Below are positions 18,591-26,701 of a DNA stretch of 64,000 nucleotides, in pieces (the stretch's first letter is position 1; every line of letters starts with the position of its first letter). A program made the position numbers and the translations under genes. The stretch is from Nocardia transvalensis (GTDB lineage: Bacteria > Actinomycetota > Actinomycetes > Mycobacteriales > Mycobacteriaceae), in assembly GCF_015477765.1 (NCBI RefSeq), contig NZ_JADLQQ010000001.1:1-64000 (forward strand), in the 5' to 3' direction. The notes below the pieces were generated by a model. The model was given only the letters and a program-made list of their open reading frames with translations, searched no databases and was not told the origin of the DNA.

Positions 18591-19082
18591 TCACTGCACC
18601 CGATCCCGGCCGGATTGCTGTTCCTCGTCGTCGTAGTCCTCGATGTAGACGTCGTTGACATTGATATTGACCTCGACGACCTCGAGCCCGGTCATCTGCT
18701 CGATCGCGGTGACCACATTGCGGCGCACCGCCCGCGCCAATTCGGCGATCGCCACCCCGTACTCGACGACGAGGTCGAGGTCGACGGCGGCCTGCTTTTC
18801 CCCGACCTCGACCGAAACACCCTGTCCCACACTGGCGGACGCCCCCGGGATGCGGTCGCGCAGGGCGCCGAACGCCCTGGCCGCCCCGCCGCCGAGGGCG
18901 TGCACGCCGCGCACCTCGCGCGCGGCCAGCCCGGCGATCTTCTGCACGACGGTGTCGGCGATGGTGGTGGTGCCCTTGTCGGTGACCAGGGCGCTGTTCT
19001 TCGCCGAGGTGTCGCGGGCGGATTTGCCGTGGTCGCCGCCCTTGGCGTTCTCGGTGGCCTTCTCGGTGGTCGTGCTCGTCAT
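18591..19082 (-). CDS. Asp23/Gls24-family envelope stress protein (long form)
   Basis: This 163-residue protein is the most canonical Asp23 of the locus. A Thr/Lys-rich N-terminus is followed by TTIADTVVQKIAGLAAREVRGV, the acidic strand VDLDLVVEYG, and VNINVNDVYIED at the end. Asp23 forms a membrane-associated network in firmicutes. ATG19082 has GGGAGAA before it. A 94-base gap separates it from the upstream gene, so it may also have its own promoter. Confidence 0.9.
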   Translation of the reverse strand: MTSTTTEKATENAKGGDHGKSARDTSAKNSALVTDKGTTTIADTVVQKIAGLAAREVRGVHALGGGAARAFGALRDRIPGASASVGQGVSVEVGEKQAAVDLDLVVEYGVAIAELARAVRRNVVTAIEQMTGLEVVEVNINVNDVYIEDYDDEEQQSGRDRVQ

Positions 19083-19176
19083 AATGTTCTCCCGATTCCC
19101 TTGCGGTACAGCGGATAACGACCTTCATTCCGATCGACACGACCGCGCGTGAAACGTCACGGCCCAGGCACGTGAT

Positions 19177-19518
19177 CTAGGTAACTGAGGAATTGCCAGT
19201 ATTCGAGTCTTTGAACGCGTCCGCATCGAGATCGGTGACGACGATCCGCAGCGCGGCGTCGGCCCACTCCGTATCGGTCACGATGTCGCGGACGAGCTCG
19301 GTGAGCCGTTCCAGCAGGGGCGGCAGCGGCAGCGCGGTCGCGACCACCTGAACTTCGACGGATCCGGGCGAGAGATCGATGGCGGCACGCCTGCGGTCCC
19401 ACGGCAGCCAGTCGGCATCGGGCAGCGCCAGTGGCACTGCCGGGCGCAGTCCGGCCACCGATTCCACGGCCGCCACGAGCCGATCGATCACATCCCCCTC
19501 GGTGGTCACAGCAGTCAC
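19177..19518 (-). CDS. Asp23-cluster protein of unknown function
   Basis: The 113-residue product starts with GTG19518 inside a GTGA overlap with the upstream Asp23 stop. It has an acidic, largely soluble sequence with WLPWDRRRAAIDLSPG, the strand VEVQVVATALPLPPLL and a final IVVTDLDADAF. The strand-helix spacing (SVEVQVV, LLERLTELV, LRIVVTDLD) resembles a divergent Asp23 domain, but that is inference. Its coupling shows that it belongs to the sigma/Asp23 operon. Confidence 0.7.
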   Translation of the reverse strand: MTAVTTEGDVIDRLVAAVESVAGLRPAVPLALPDADWLPWDRRRAAIDLSPGSVEVQVVATALPLPPLLERLTELVRDIVTDTEWADAALRIVVTDLDADAFKDSNTGNSSVT

Positions 19519-19892
19519 GACTCCCCCGGCTCGATATCGAGGACGGCCACCGCGACGGCGTCCACCTCCACTCCGGTCTGTTCGGTGACCGCGCGCGCGA
19601 CCCGCTGCTGGACGGCCTGTCCCACCTCGCCGATCCGGGCACCCGCCGACATGGCGAGATCGACCTGAATATTCAGCCATCCGCCCGCTCGCCGCACCCG
19701 CACACCCGGCGACGGCGCCGACTCCTGCCCGGTCCACAGCTGCCGTCCCGACCGCGCCAGATGCCCGACCAGCCCGAGCACGCCCGGTTCCAGCCGCAGC
19801 ACGCCCGGCACCGCGGCGGCGGCCCGGGCGGCGACGCCGGCGATCACCGCATCGGCGACCACGTATTCGATCTGCGGCGCGACGGCGGTCAC
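19515..19892 (-). CDS. Asp23/Gls24-family envelope stress protein
   Basis: This 125-residue Asp23-domain protein has VIAGVAARAAAAVPGV, the strand LNIQVDLAMS and a final VAVAVLDIE. It begins with GTG19892 overlapping the stop of the zinc-finger-Asp23 gene (GTGA), so the two are translated together. It lies in the sigma-proximal part of the operon. Confidence 0.83.
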   Translation of the reverse strand: MTAVAPQIEYVVADAVIAGVAARAAAAVPGVLRLEPGVLGLVGHLARSGRQLWTGQESAPSPGVRVRRAGGWLNIQVDLAMSAGARIGEVGQAVQQRVARAVTEQTGVEVDAVAVAVLDIEPGES

Positions 19893-20473
19893 CGCTCCTC
19901 CTCGTAGATGTCGACGACGGTGATGTCGAGGCGTTCCAGGGCCAGGCCGATGCGCGCCGAGAGCGCCGCGCGCACCCGCTCGCGCACGCGGGGAATCAGC
20001 TCCTCGACACCGCGACCGCCCATGCGCACCGCGATGGTCATCTCGACCGCGATGGTCTGTTCACCGTCGGCACCGGGCCCGCGGCCGTGCACGTGGCAGC
20101 TGCGGGCTCGCACACCGTCGACGGTGTCGGCCGCATACCGCAGCACGACCGCGACCGCCTGCTCGCTCACCTCCAGCGTCCCGGGGTGCGGGGTCGACAG
20201 CGCCAGTGTGCGGCCGCGCCGCACCTCCGCCCGGACCGCGGACATGATGCGGCCGAACAGATCCGGGGGCGGCGGATCGGGCTCCTCGATCAGTTCCCGC
20301 GTCGCCGTGCGCAGGGTGAACAGGCTCTCCCGCGCCGCGGCGCAGTGCGGGCAGCTCGCCTCGTGGTCGTCGGCCCGTCCGGCCTCGACCGCGTCGAGGC
20401 GTTGCCACACCTGTTCCAGGCCGCGACCGCACGGCAGCAGATAGTCGTTTTCGGTGGCGCTGGTCACCGCCAT
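19889..20473 (-). CDS. Zinc-finger anti-sigma-like N-terminus fused to Asp23 domain
   Basis: The 194-residue protein has two parts. Residues about 30-60 carry HEASCPHC, the H-x3-C-x2-C motif of zinc-binding anti-sigma (ZAS) domains. Residues about 95-194 form an Asp23/Gls24 domain ending LDITVVDIYEEER. It overlaps the ECF sigma gene by ten bases, the usual place for a cognate anti-sigma factor. The inference is that it restrains the sigma factor and senses Asp23-scaffold or redox state. There is no membrane helix, so any membrane link would come through the Asp23 partners. Confidence 0.8.
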   Translation of the reverse strand: MAVTSATENDYLLPCGRGLEQVWQRLDAVEAGRADDHEASCPHCAAARESLFTLRTATRELIEEPDPPPPDLFGRIMSAVRAEVRRGRTLALSTPHPGTLEVSEQAVAVVLRYAADTVDGVRARSCHVHGRGPGADGEQTIAVEMTIAVRMGGRGVEELIPRVRERVRAALSARIGLALERLDITVVDIYEEER

Positions 20474-21030
20474 GGCTGCATCACCTCCGCCAATTGCGCC
20501 CGGGCCCGTGCGATGCGACCGCGCACCGCGGTGGTGTTGGTGCCGACGATCTCGGCGATCTCCTCGTAGGAGCGCCCGTGCACCTCACGCAGCAGCCAGC
20601 AGGCCCGTTGTTCCGGTGTCAGCTGCGCCAGCGCGGCCTCGAGGGCCGCCAGCTGGCTGCTGACCTGCACCGCGTGATCCGGCCGGGTCTCGGTCCGCGG
20701 CGATTCGGTGGAGTCGGGGTCCACGTCGGCGGGGACCTTGCGCGACCTGAGCACATTGAGACAGCGGTTGGTGGTCATCCGATACAGCCAGCCCGCGAAT
20801 GCCGCATCGTCGTGCAATTGGCCAATGCGCCGCCACGCGGTCAGGAAGACCTCCTGGGTGACGTCCTCGGCCTCGGACCGGTCGGCCAGCATCTTCGCCG
20901 CCAACCGGAACATCGCCCCCTGGTAGCGCAGCACGAGCTGCTCGTAGGCCCGGACATCGCCGTCACGCGCCCGGCCGGCCAGGGTCGCGTCGTCCAGCGC
21001 TGCCTCGGGTGCCGTCGCCGTCGTGGTCAC
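20464..21030 (-). CDS. ECF RNA polymerase sigma factor
   Basis: The 188-residue protein has sigma region 2 (YEQLVLRYQGAMFRLA followed by the DVTQEVFLTAWR helix) and region 4 (LTPEQRACWLLREV, then YEEIAEIVGTNTTAVRGRIARA). GTG21030 follows a strong GGAGGAGGTG site. It heads the leftward Asp23 operon and overlaps the zinc-finger-Asp23 gene. A possible self-recognised promoter, AACTT-N16-CGGATA, lies about 60-90 bases upstream on the same strand. The sigma factor probably directs envelope-stress expression of this locus. Confidence 0.92.
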   Translation of the reverse strand: MTTTATAPEAALDDATLAGRARDGDVRAYEQLVLRYQGAMFRLAAKMLADRSEAEDVTQEVFLTAWRRIGQLHDDAAFAGWLYRMTTNRCLNVLRSRKVPADVDPDSTESPRTETRPDHAVQVSSQLAALEAALAQLTPEQRACWLLREVHGRSYEEIAEIVGTNTTAVRGRIARARAQLAEVMQPWR

Positions 21031-21203
21031 TCGGGCACCTCCTCCCACTGCTCCTCCGATCGACACCGGGGAGCGGGAATCGTCATGCAGAATTATCCGT
21101 GATCGTTGTCTCGAAAGTTGCTGCGTGACGTTCGCGAGTCTCGGTCTGTCCTGGTAGATGTCCGCGCCCACCCGGGCGCGACCGAATGGATACGGAGATT
21201 TCC

Positions 21204-21410
21204 ATGGCTTTGAACGACAAGATCAACAATGCGGCGGAGGACCTGGGCGGGAAGGCCAAGGAGGCCGCAGGGTCGGTGACCGGCGACGACCGGTTGCGGG
21301 ACGAGGGTAAGGGAGATCAGCTCGAGGCCGGAGTGAAGAAGGCCGCCGAGGATGTCAAAGACGCCGCCCGCACCGTGGCCGACAAGGTGAAGAACGCCTT
21401 CAAGAGGTGA
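21204..21410 (+). CDS. CsbD-family stress protein
   Basis: The 68-residue hydrophilic protein shows the CsbD hallmark: KINNAAEDLGGKAKEAAGSVTGDDRLRDEGKGDQ read in segments, then a Lys/Ala-rich amphipathic helix. CsbD genes are general-stress (sigma-B type) targets in other bacteria, with unknown molecular role. ATG21204 has CGGAGA six bases ahead; the earlier ATG21186 lacks a site. It is divergent from the ECF sigma gene and therefore shares its control region. Confidence 0.88.
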   Translation: MALNDKINNAAEDLGGKAKEAAGSVTGDDRLRDEGKGDQLEAGVKKAAEDVKDAARTVADKVKNAFKR

Positions 21411-21431
21411 ACTGAGAGTTGTCTGACGACC

Positions 21432-22790
21432 TCAGCTCGGTGTCGCGGGCTGGGGTCGCCGCATATCGGAGGCCGATTCGAGCTTGCGGCCCTTGGTCTC
21501 CGGCGCACCCCAGACGCAGATCAGGAAGCCGACGGCGGTGAGTGCGGCGGCATAGAGCATGGTGCGGCCCAGGCCCTGGTGGTCGAGCGACCACGGCAGC
21601 AGATAGGTGCCCACCGCGGCGCCGATCCGACTGGCCGAGGTCGCGACCCCGACCGCGGTGGCGCGGATATGGGTGGGGAAGAGCTCGTTCGGATAGGTCC
21701 AGTCGAGCACGTTCGGACCGCCGCAGAAGAACGCGTAGACGCACAGCATGGTGAAGGCCAGTGCGGTCGGCATGGTCGGCCAGACCCCGATGAACAGGGT
21801 GGGCAGCACCATCAGCCCGAACGCCCAGACGATGGTCTTGCGCCGGCCGATGGTGTCGATCAGCCGCATCGCCGGGAGGCATCCGATCAGGAACACCAGG
21901 CTGATCAGGGCCGTGCCGAGGGTGTCCATCCAGGTGCCCGACGGCATGCCGAAGGCGGCCAGGATCTGCGGGCCGAAGGTGAGCATCGCGAACAGCACGG
22001 CCACCTGGCAGAGGAAGAATCCGCTGCAGAACAGCGTCCGCTTGAGGTAGACGGGGCTGAACAGTTCGCGCAGCGAGCCGTGGACCACGGGCCGCTCGCT
22101 CGCCTCGATCAGCTCCTTCGGGTCGATGCGGGTGCCGAGGAACTTCTCGATCATCGCCGCGCCCTTGTCGGCCTTCCCGTGCTGAGCCAGCCAGCGCGGC
22201 GATTCGGGGGCGGTGTTCTGCCGGATGATCAGGAAGAACGCGCACAGCAGCGCCGCGCTGGCCAGCTGCCAGCGCCAGCTGCCGTCACCGCCGAAGGTGA
22301 GGGCCAGATATCCGACGATGTAGGCGAGCACGGCCCCGGCGTACCAGGCCACGATCTGGAAGCCGAGCAGTTTGCCGCGCTGTTTGAGCGGCAGCCACTC
22401 CGCCAGCAGGGAGGTCGCGATCGGATAGTCCGCGGAGACGGCCATGCCGAGCACGAACCGCAGCACCACGATCAGCCAGGTGGATTCGGCCCAGAACGAC
22501 AGGATCGAACACAGTCCCATGACCACCAGGTCGGCGGTGTACATCACCTCGCGGCCGACCCGGTCGGTGAGCACGCCGAACAGGGCGCCACCGACGAACA
22601 TGCCGACCAGTGCGGCCGCCCCGATCAGCTGGATGTCGGTGGTGCTCAGGTCGAGGTCGCCCTTCATGCCGATCAAGGCGGTGCCGACGATGCTGAGGAT
22701 GTAGCCGTCCAGCAGTGGTCCGCCGGAGCAGGCCACGGCCAGCCATTTGTGAAAGGAGGTGAACGGTGCGTCGTCGATCACGGTGCTCAT
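21432..22790 (-). CDS. MFS transporter, sugar/metabolite-porter type
   Basis: The 452-residue protein has twelve helices and the sugar-porter-like signatures: DGYILSIVG in helix 1, GVLTDRVGREVMY (motif A), PIATSLLAEWLPLKQRG in helix 4, PESPRWL at the end of the first half, and PETKGRKLE at the C-terminus. The substrate is unknown. ATG22790 has GAGGAGG upstream. It converges with the CsbD gene with 21 bases between them and no visible terminator. Confidence 0.87.
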   Translation of the reverse strand: MSTVIDDAPFTSFHKWLAVACSGGPLLDGYILSIVGTALIGMKGDLDLSTTDIQLIGAAALVGMFVGGALFGVLTDRVGREVMYTADLVVMGLCSILSFWAESTWLIVVLRFVLGMAVSADYPIATSLLAEWLPLKQRGKLLGFQIVAWYAGAVLAYIVGYLALTFGGDGSWRWQLASAALLCAFFLIIRQNTAPESPRWLAQHGKADKGAAMIEKFLGTRIDPKELIEASERPVVHGSLRELFSPVYLKRTLFCSGFFLCQVAVLFAMLTFGPQILAAFGMPSGTWMDTLGTALISLVFLIGCLPAMRLIDTIGRRKTIVWAFGLMVLPTLFIGVWPTMPTALAFTMLCVYAFFCGGPNVLDWTYPNELFPTHIRATAVGVATSASRIGAAVGTYLLPWSLDHQGLGRTMLYAAALTAVGFLICVWGAPETKGRKLESASDMRRPQPATPS

Positions 22791-22960
22791 GGCAGTGTCC
22801 TCCTCGGCGTTCCCCTCCGCCAACGGATCCGGTCGATCCGTTGGCAAACTTCTGGAGAACTTACTCCGGGCACGCCGGGAACACCAATGACACACGTCGC
22901 CGCGGTGCTTTCGTTGACCAACCGCAGGCTGGGGGCGTGCCCCTGACGGCGATCCACGAA

Positions 22961-23335
22961 CTACACCTGCACGCCCTGATCTGCTGCGGGATCCTGGGTT
23001 TCGAACTCGACCTCGACGCAGCCGCGCAACGGATGGCCCACCTGCAGTGCGCTGGAACGGAAATCGTTCCAGCAGTGCTCAGGCCATCGACACTCGAACT
23101 TCGGAAAGCTTTGCAGCGCAGCAATAATAGCACCCAGTTGGCCGTCATCGGACCGGATAGAGCGGGCCATGCGCAGCCGCAAGGTCACCATATCGGCCAC
23201 CGCGGACCAGTCGTGCCATCGGCGTGCCGTCGGGTGAGCGAAAAAGTAGCGCACCAGATTCCCGTCGGCCTCGTCGTCCAGCAACCCGACAGCCGGACGA
23301 AATCGCGCCAGGCGCCCTGGCAGTGCCCGGATAAC
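22961..23335 (-). pseudogene. Fragment of an MmyB-type XRE regulator (ligand-binding domain)
   Basis: The minus strand encodes, without start, a segment resembling the MmyB-like ligand-binding domain of XRE regulators (PF17765): DEADGNLVRYFF, HDWSAVADMVTLRLRMA, WPEHCWNDFRSSALQVGHP and VEVEFETQDPAADQ in the family order. A TAG at 22963-22961 ends it. The helix-turn-helix half is missing, replaced by the region upstream of the YceI gene. I read it as a decayed gene remnant. The call rests on recognised motif order, not on an alignment. Confidence 0.6.
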
Positions 23336-23377
23336 GCAGGTCTGGATATCCGGACCGTGGTCCGCAAATCTGTACCC

Positions 23378-23917
23378 ATGACGACTTCCGAACAGACCCT
23401 GAAGGCCGGTTCCTGGCCGCTGGACCCCGCTCACTCCTCGGTCACCTTCGCCGTGCGCCACCTTGGCATTTCCAAGATTCGCGGGCGGTTCAACCGGTTC
23501 GAGACCGGCTTCGTGGTGGACGAGACCGGCGCCGCGCGGATCTCGGCGACGATCTACCTGGACTCCTTCGACACCGGCAATGCCGACCGGGATGGCCATG
23601 TGCGCAGCGCCGATCTGCTCGATGTCGAGAACCGCCCCACGCTGACCTTCACCGCCACCGAGCCGGTGCGCATCGCCGAGGACTTCCAGGTGACCGGCGA
23701 GGTGAGCGTCGGCGGGAAGACCAATCCGGTGACCCTGGACGTCGAATGGGGCGGCATCCAGGTATTCCCGCCCACCGGCGACCGCCACATCGGCTTCACC
23801 GCCACCGGCACCCTGCAGCGCTCCGACTTCGGCATCGGCACCGCCATCCCGTCGGCCATGCTCAGCGACAAGATCGCTATCGAACTCGACATCCAGCTCA
23901 TCGAGCCCAAGGAGTAG
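23378..23917 (+). CDS. YceI-family lipid-binding protein
   Basis: The 179-residue protein has the YceI lipocalin-like barrel pattern: AGSWPLDPAHSSVTFAVRHLG, the IRGRFNRFETGF strands, FDTGNADRDGHVRSADLLDVE, and TPVTLDVEWGG-type strands. Such proteins bind polyisoprenoid-like lipids; here there is no signal peptide, so it is cytoplasmic, as for many actinobacterial members. A tandem repeat array follows its stop. Confidence 0.92.
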   Translation: MTTSEQTLKAGSWPLDPAHSSVTFAVRHLGISKIRGRFNRFETGFVVDETGAARISATIYLDSFDTGNADRDGHVRSADLLDVENRPTLTFTATEPVRIAEDFQVTGEVSVGGKTNPVTLDVEWGGIQVFPPTGDRHIGFTATGTLQRSDFGIGTAIPSAMLSDKIAIELDIQLIEPKE

Positions 23918-23925
23918 TCCGGCCA

Positions 23926-24098
23926 CCACGTCAGCCCGGCATGCCAACCAACACGTCAGCCGGGCATGCCAGTCCACACTCCGTCCCGGCATGGGGCCAA
24001 CACGTCAGCCCGGCATGCCGGTCAACACGTCAGCCCGGCGTGCCGGCCGACACGTCAGCCCGGCATTCCTGCCCACACGCATCCCGGCATGCTTTCTG
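23926..24098. repeat. Seven-copy 25-bp tandem repeat
   Basis: Units begin at 23926, 23951, 23976, 24000, 24025, 24050 and 24075, with a 24-25 bp period. The consensus is ACACGTCAGCCCGGCATGCC plus five less conserved bases. Each unit contains the self-complementary core CCGGCATGCCGG in whole or part. The last unit runs into the terminator-like hairpin at 24082-24104. The array lies between the convergent yceI and luxR genes. Confidence 0.9.
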
Positions 24099-24104
24099 CC
24101 GGGA
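24082..24104. terminator. Hairpin with TGCTTTC loop
   Basis: TCCCGGCA pairs with TGCCGGGA around the loop TGCTTTC, between the convergent yceI and luxR genes. A second hairpin with the same loop and related arms occurs at 33199-33219, so this may be an interspersed REP-like element doing terminator duty. Confidence 0.65.
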
Positions 24105-24956
24105 TCAGGGCAGCAGTCCTAGGCGGCGGGCGCGGACGACGGCCTCGTGGCGACTGTGGGCGCCGAGTTTGGTCATGGCGCTGCGCAGGTAGCTCTTCAC
24201 GGTTTCCGGGCGCAGCGAAAGCCGCTGGGCCGTCTCGGCATTGGTACAGCCGAGGGCGACGTGGGCGAGCACGTCCAGTTCGCGCGGCGCCAATGCCGGG
24301 GCCTCGTCCGGGATTTCCGGTCCCGCCATCAAGCGGGCCAGACGGTCGGACAGGTCCCGCAGGCGCGTGCGCGTCCCCGCGTCGGTCGTCGCCTGGGCGA
24401 TGCCGCGGACCTCGGCGTGCATATCGCGGAGTTGTTCGGCGACAACGGGATTCGGGCCGGTGGGGGCGGCGGCCTCGCGCAGGCGCAGGCGGCGGTCCAC
24501 CTCGTCGCGGATGGCCAGTTCGACCGCCAGGCGCCGGCTCGCCCGCACCACCAGATCGGCGGCACGGTCGCCGATCGGTCCCACATCGCGGCTGGCGACA
24601 TAGAGCACGGCCCGCGATTCGCCCTGCACGACCACCGGCACACCGACCACCGCGCGCAACCCCTCGGTCAGCACCGGAGCGTCGTAGTGGTGGGTGATCG
24701 TGGAGGCGATGCGGTAGTCCGACACCGAGGCGGGGCGCTTGGTGGCGACCGCGGCGCCGCCGACTCCGGAGGCGGGCGAAACCGCCAGCCCCCGCATGGC
24801 ATTGGTGCGGGTGCCGAAGAACTCGCTCAGGATCAACGTGCCCCCGTGCACCTGACCGCCGAATACCACCGGCATGCGGGACACATCTGCCACCTGCCGC
24901 AGCACCCCCCGCAACGCATCCGCATCCCGCGGTCGCAACAGGTCGACGCTGCTCAT
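24105..24956 (-). CDS. GAF-LuxR transcriptional regulator
   Basis: The 283-residue protein has an N-terminal GAF-like sensor ([18 protein letters not shown] and [19 protein letters not shown]), a middle helical part, and a C-terminal LuxR helix-turn-helix ([25 protein letters not shown] and [13 protein letters not shown] in order). It is transcribed divergently from two acyl-CoA ligase genes and probably controls them in response to a small ligand. An inverted repeat lies between the two starts. Confidence 0.88.
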   Translation of the reverse strand: MSSVDLLRPRDADALRGVLRQVADVSRMPVVFGGQVHGGTLILSEFFGTRTNAMRGLAVSPASGVGGAAVATKRPASVSDYRIASTITHHYDAPVLTEGLRAVVGVPVVVQGESRAVLYVASRDVGPIGDRAADLVVRASRRLAVELAIRDEVDRRLRLREAAAPTGPNPVVAEQLRDMHAEVRGIAQATTDAGTRTRLRDLSDRLARLMAGPEIPDEAPALAPRELDVLAHVALGCTNAETAQRLSLRPETVKSYLRSAMTKLGAHSRHEAVVRARRLGLLP

Positions 24957-24961
24957 CGCGG

Positions 24962-24979
24962 TACCCCTTTCCGGGGGTA
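24962..24979. promoter_or_regulatory. Candidate operator between luxR and the acyl-CoA ligase genes
   Basis: TACCCC-N6-GGGGTA forms a perfect 6-bp-arm inverted repeat in the short divergent region. A TATATC hexamer near 25007 could be a -10 element for the rightward genes. The site is a reasonable target for the GAF-LuxR protein, by position only. Confidence 0.45.
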
Positions 24980-25024
24980 GTGGACGGAAAATGTGACCTG
25001 AATCCTATATCTGTGAGTTCGTCT

Positions 25025-26701
25025 ATGGGCCGGTCTCGACCGGCCAGTTATACACACGGAGTATGGGACGCGCCGCTACTCGGCGATACGATCGGCGCGA
25101 ATCTCGACCGCACGGTGGCCCGCCTGCCGGACCGCGAGGCGCTGGTCGACCGGGCGAACGGGGTGCGGTGGAGCTACCGCCGATTCGCCACCGAGGTGGG
25201 GACGGTGGCGCTGGGCCTGCTGGCCGCCGGCATCGGCAAGGGCGATCGGGTCGGCATCTGGGCGCCCAATCGCGCCGAATGGACCCTGGTGCAGTACGCG
25301 ACGGCGAAGATCGGCGCGATCCTGGTCAACATCAATCCGGCCTACCGTGTCCACGAGCTGCAATATGTGGTGCGGCAGGCCGGGATTCGACTCCTGGTCG
25401 CGGCGCGGGAGTTCAAGGGGTCCGACTATGTCGCGATGATCGAGCAGGCGCGGCCGCACTGCCCGCAGCTCGAACGGGTGATCCTCCTCGACAGCGACGA
25501 CTGGACGGCGCTGCTGGACACCGGCCGTGCGGGCAATCCGGCGGATCTGGCCGCGGCGCAGGGCGAACTGTCACCCGACGACCCGATCAACATCCAATAC
25601 ACCTCGGGCACCACGGGATTCCCCAAGGGCGCGACGCTGTCGCATCACAACATCCTCAACAACGGCTACTTCGTCGGCGAGCTGTGCGGCTACACCGAGG
25701 ACGACCGCATCTGCATCCCGGTGCCGTTCTACCACTGCTTCGGCATGGTCATGGGCAACCTGGCGGCCACCACCCACGGCGCGGCGATGGTGATCCCGGC
25801 CCCGGGCTTCGATCCGCGCGCAACCCTGGAAACCGTTGCCGCCGAGCGGTGTACCTCGCTGTACGGGGTGCCGACGATGTTCATCGCCGAACTGGCCGAC
25901 CCGGATTTCGAGTCCTACGACCTGTCCTCGCTGCGCACCGGCATCATGGCCGGTTCGCCCTGTCCGGTCGAGGTGATGAAGCAGGTGATCGAGCGGATGG
26001 GCATGACCGAGGTGTGCATCTGCTACGGCATGACCGAGACCTCCCCGGTGTCCACCCAGACCCGCCGCGACGATTCGCTGACCCAGCGCACCGCCACCGT
26101 GGGGCGGGTCGGCCCGCATGTGGAGATCAAGATCATCGACCCGGCCACCGGCCTCACCGTGCCCCGCGGCGAACCGGGTGAGCTGTGCACGCGCGGCTAT
26201 TCGGTGATGCTCGGTTACTGGAACGAGCCCGAAAAGACCGCCGGGGCCATCGATTCCGCGCGCTGGATGCACACCGGCGACCTGGCCACCATGGACCACG
26301 ACGGGTACATCGCGATCACCGGACGCATCAAGGACATGGTGATCCGGGGCGGGGAGAACATCTATCCGCGCGAGATCGAGGAGTTCCTCTACACCCATCC
26401 CGATATCCTCGACGCCCAGATCGTGGGCGTGCCCGATCCCAAGTACGGCGAGGAGCTGGTGGCCTGGATCCGGATGCGCGAGGACAGACCGGCTTTGGAC
26501 GCCGACACGCTGCGCGAGTTCTGCACGGGCAGACTCGCCCACTTCAAGATTCCCCGCTACGTGCACATCGTCGACGAATTCCCCATGACGGTGACCGGCA
26601 AGATCCGCAAGATCGAGATGCGCGAGATCTCCGCGAACCTGTTCGGCCCGAAAAACGTGGCCTCCACAGGGAACTCCGATCGGACAGGAGAGTCACAATG
26701 A
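25025..26701 (+). CDS. AMP-forming acyl-CoA synthetase (FadD-like)
   Basis: This enzyme activates a carboxylic acid to its CoA thioester through an acyl-adenylate. The ANL-superfamily motifs are clear: [12 protein letters not shown] (P-loop), CYGMTETSP (motif A5), TGD (A7), and near the end [13 protein letters not shown] and the catalytic Lys in VTGKIRKIE. The closest known types are medium/long-chain FadD35-like ligases; the acid is not predictable. ATG25025 and GTG25013 are possible starts without clear ribosome sites. Its stop overlaps the second ligase start (ATGA). Confidence 0.9.
   Translation: MGRSRPASYTHGVWDAPLLGDTIGANLDRTVARLPDREALVDRANGVRWSYRRFATEVGTVALGLLAAGIGKGDRVGIWAPNRAEWTLVQYATAKIGAILVNINPAYRVHELQYVVRQAGIRLLVAAREFKGSDYVAMIEQARPHCPQLERVILLDSDDWTALLDTGRAGNPADLAAAQGELSPDDPINIQYTSGTTGFPKGATLSHHNILNNGYFVGELCGYTEDDRICIPVPFYHCFGMVMGNLAATTHGAAMVIPAPGFDPRATLETVAAERCTSLYGVPTMFIAELADPDFESYDLSSLRTGIMAGSPCPVEVMKQVIERMGMTEVCICYGMTETSPVSTQTRRDDSLTQRTATVGRVGPHVEIKIIDPATGLTVPRGEPGELCTRGYSVMLGYWNEPEKTAGAIDSARWMHTGDLATMDHDGYIAITGRIKDMVIRGGENIYPREIEEFLYTHPDILDAQIVGVPDPKYGEELVAWIRMREDRPALDADTLREFCTGRLAHFKIPRYVHIVDEFPMTVTGKIRKIEMREISANLFGPKNVASTGNSDRTGESQ

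Noticed and set aside
16395..21203. Possible shared promoter motif (GTTG-N12/13-CGCGAG) before the CsbD and the Gln-rich gene
   Set aside because: The match is short, with unequal spacing, and fits no known sigma consensus well.
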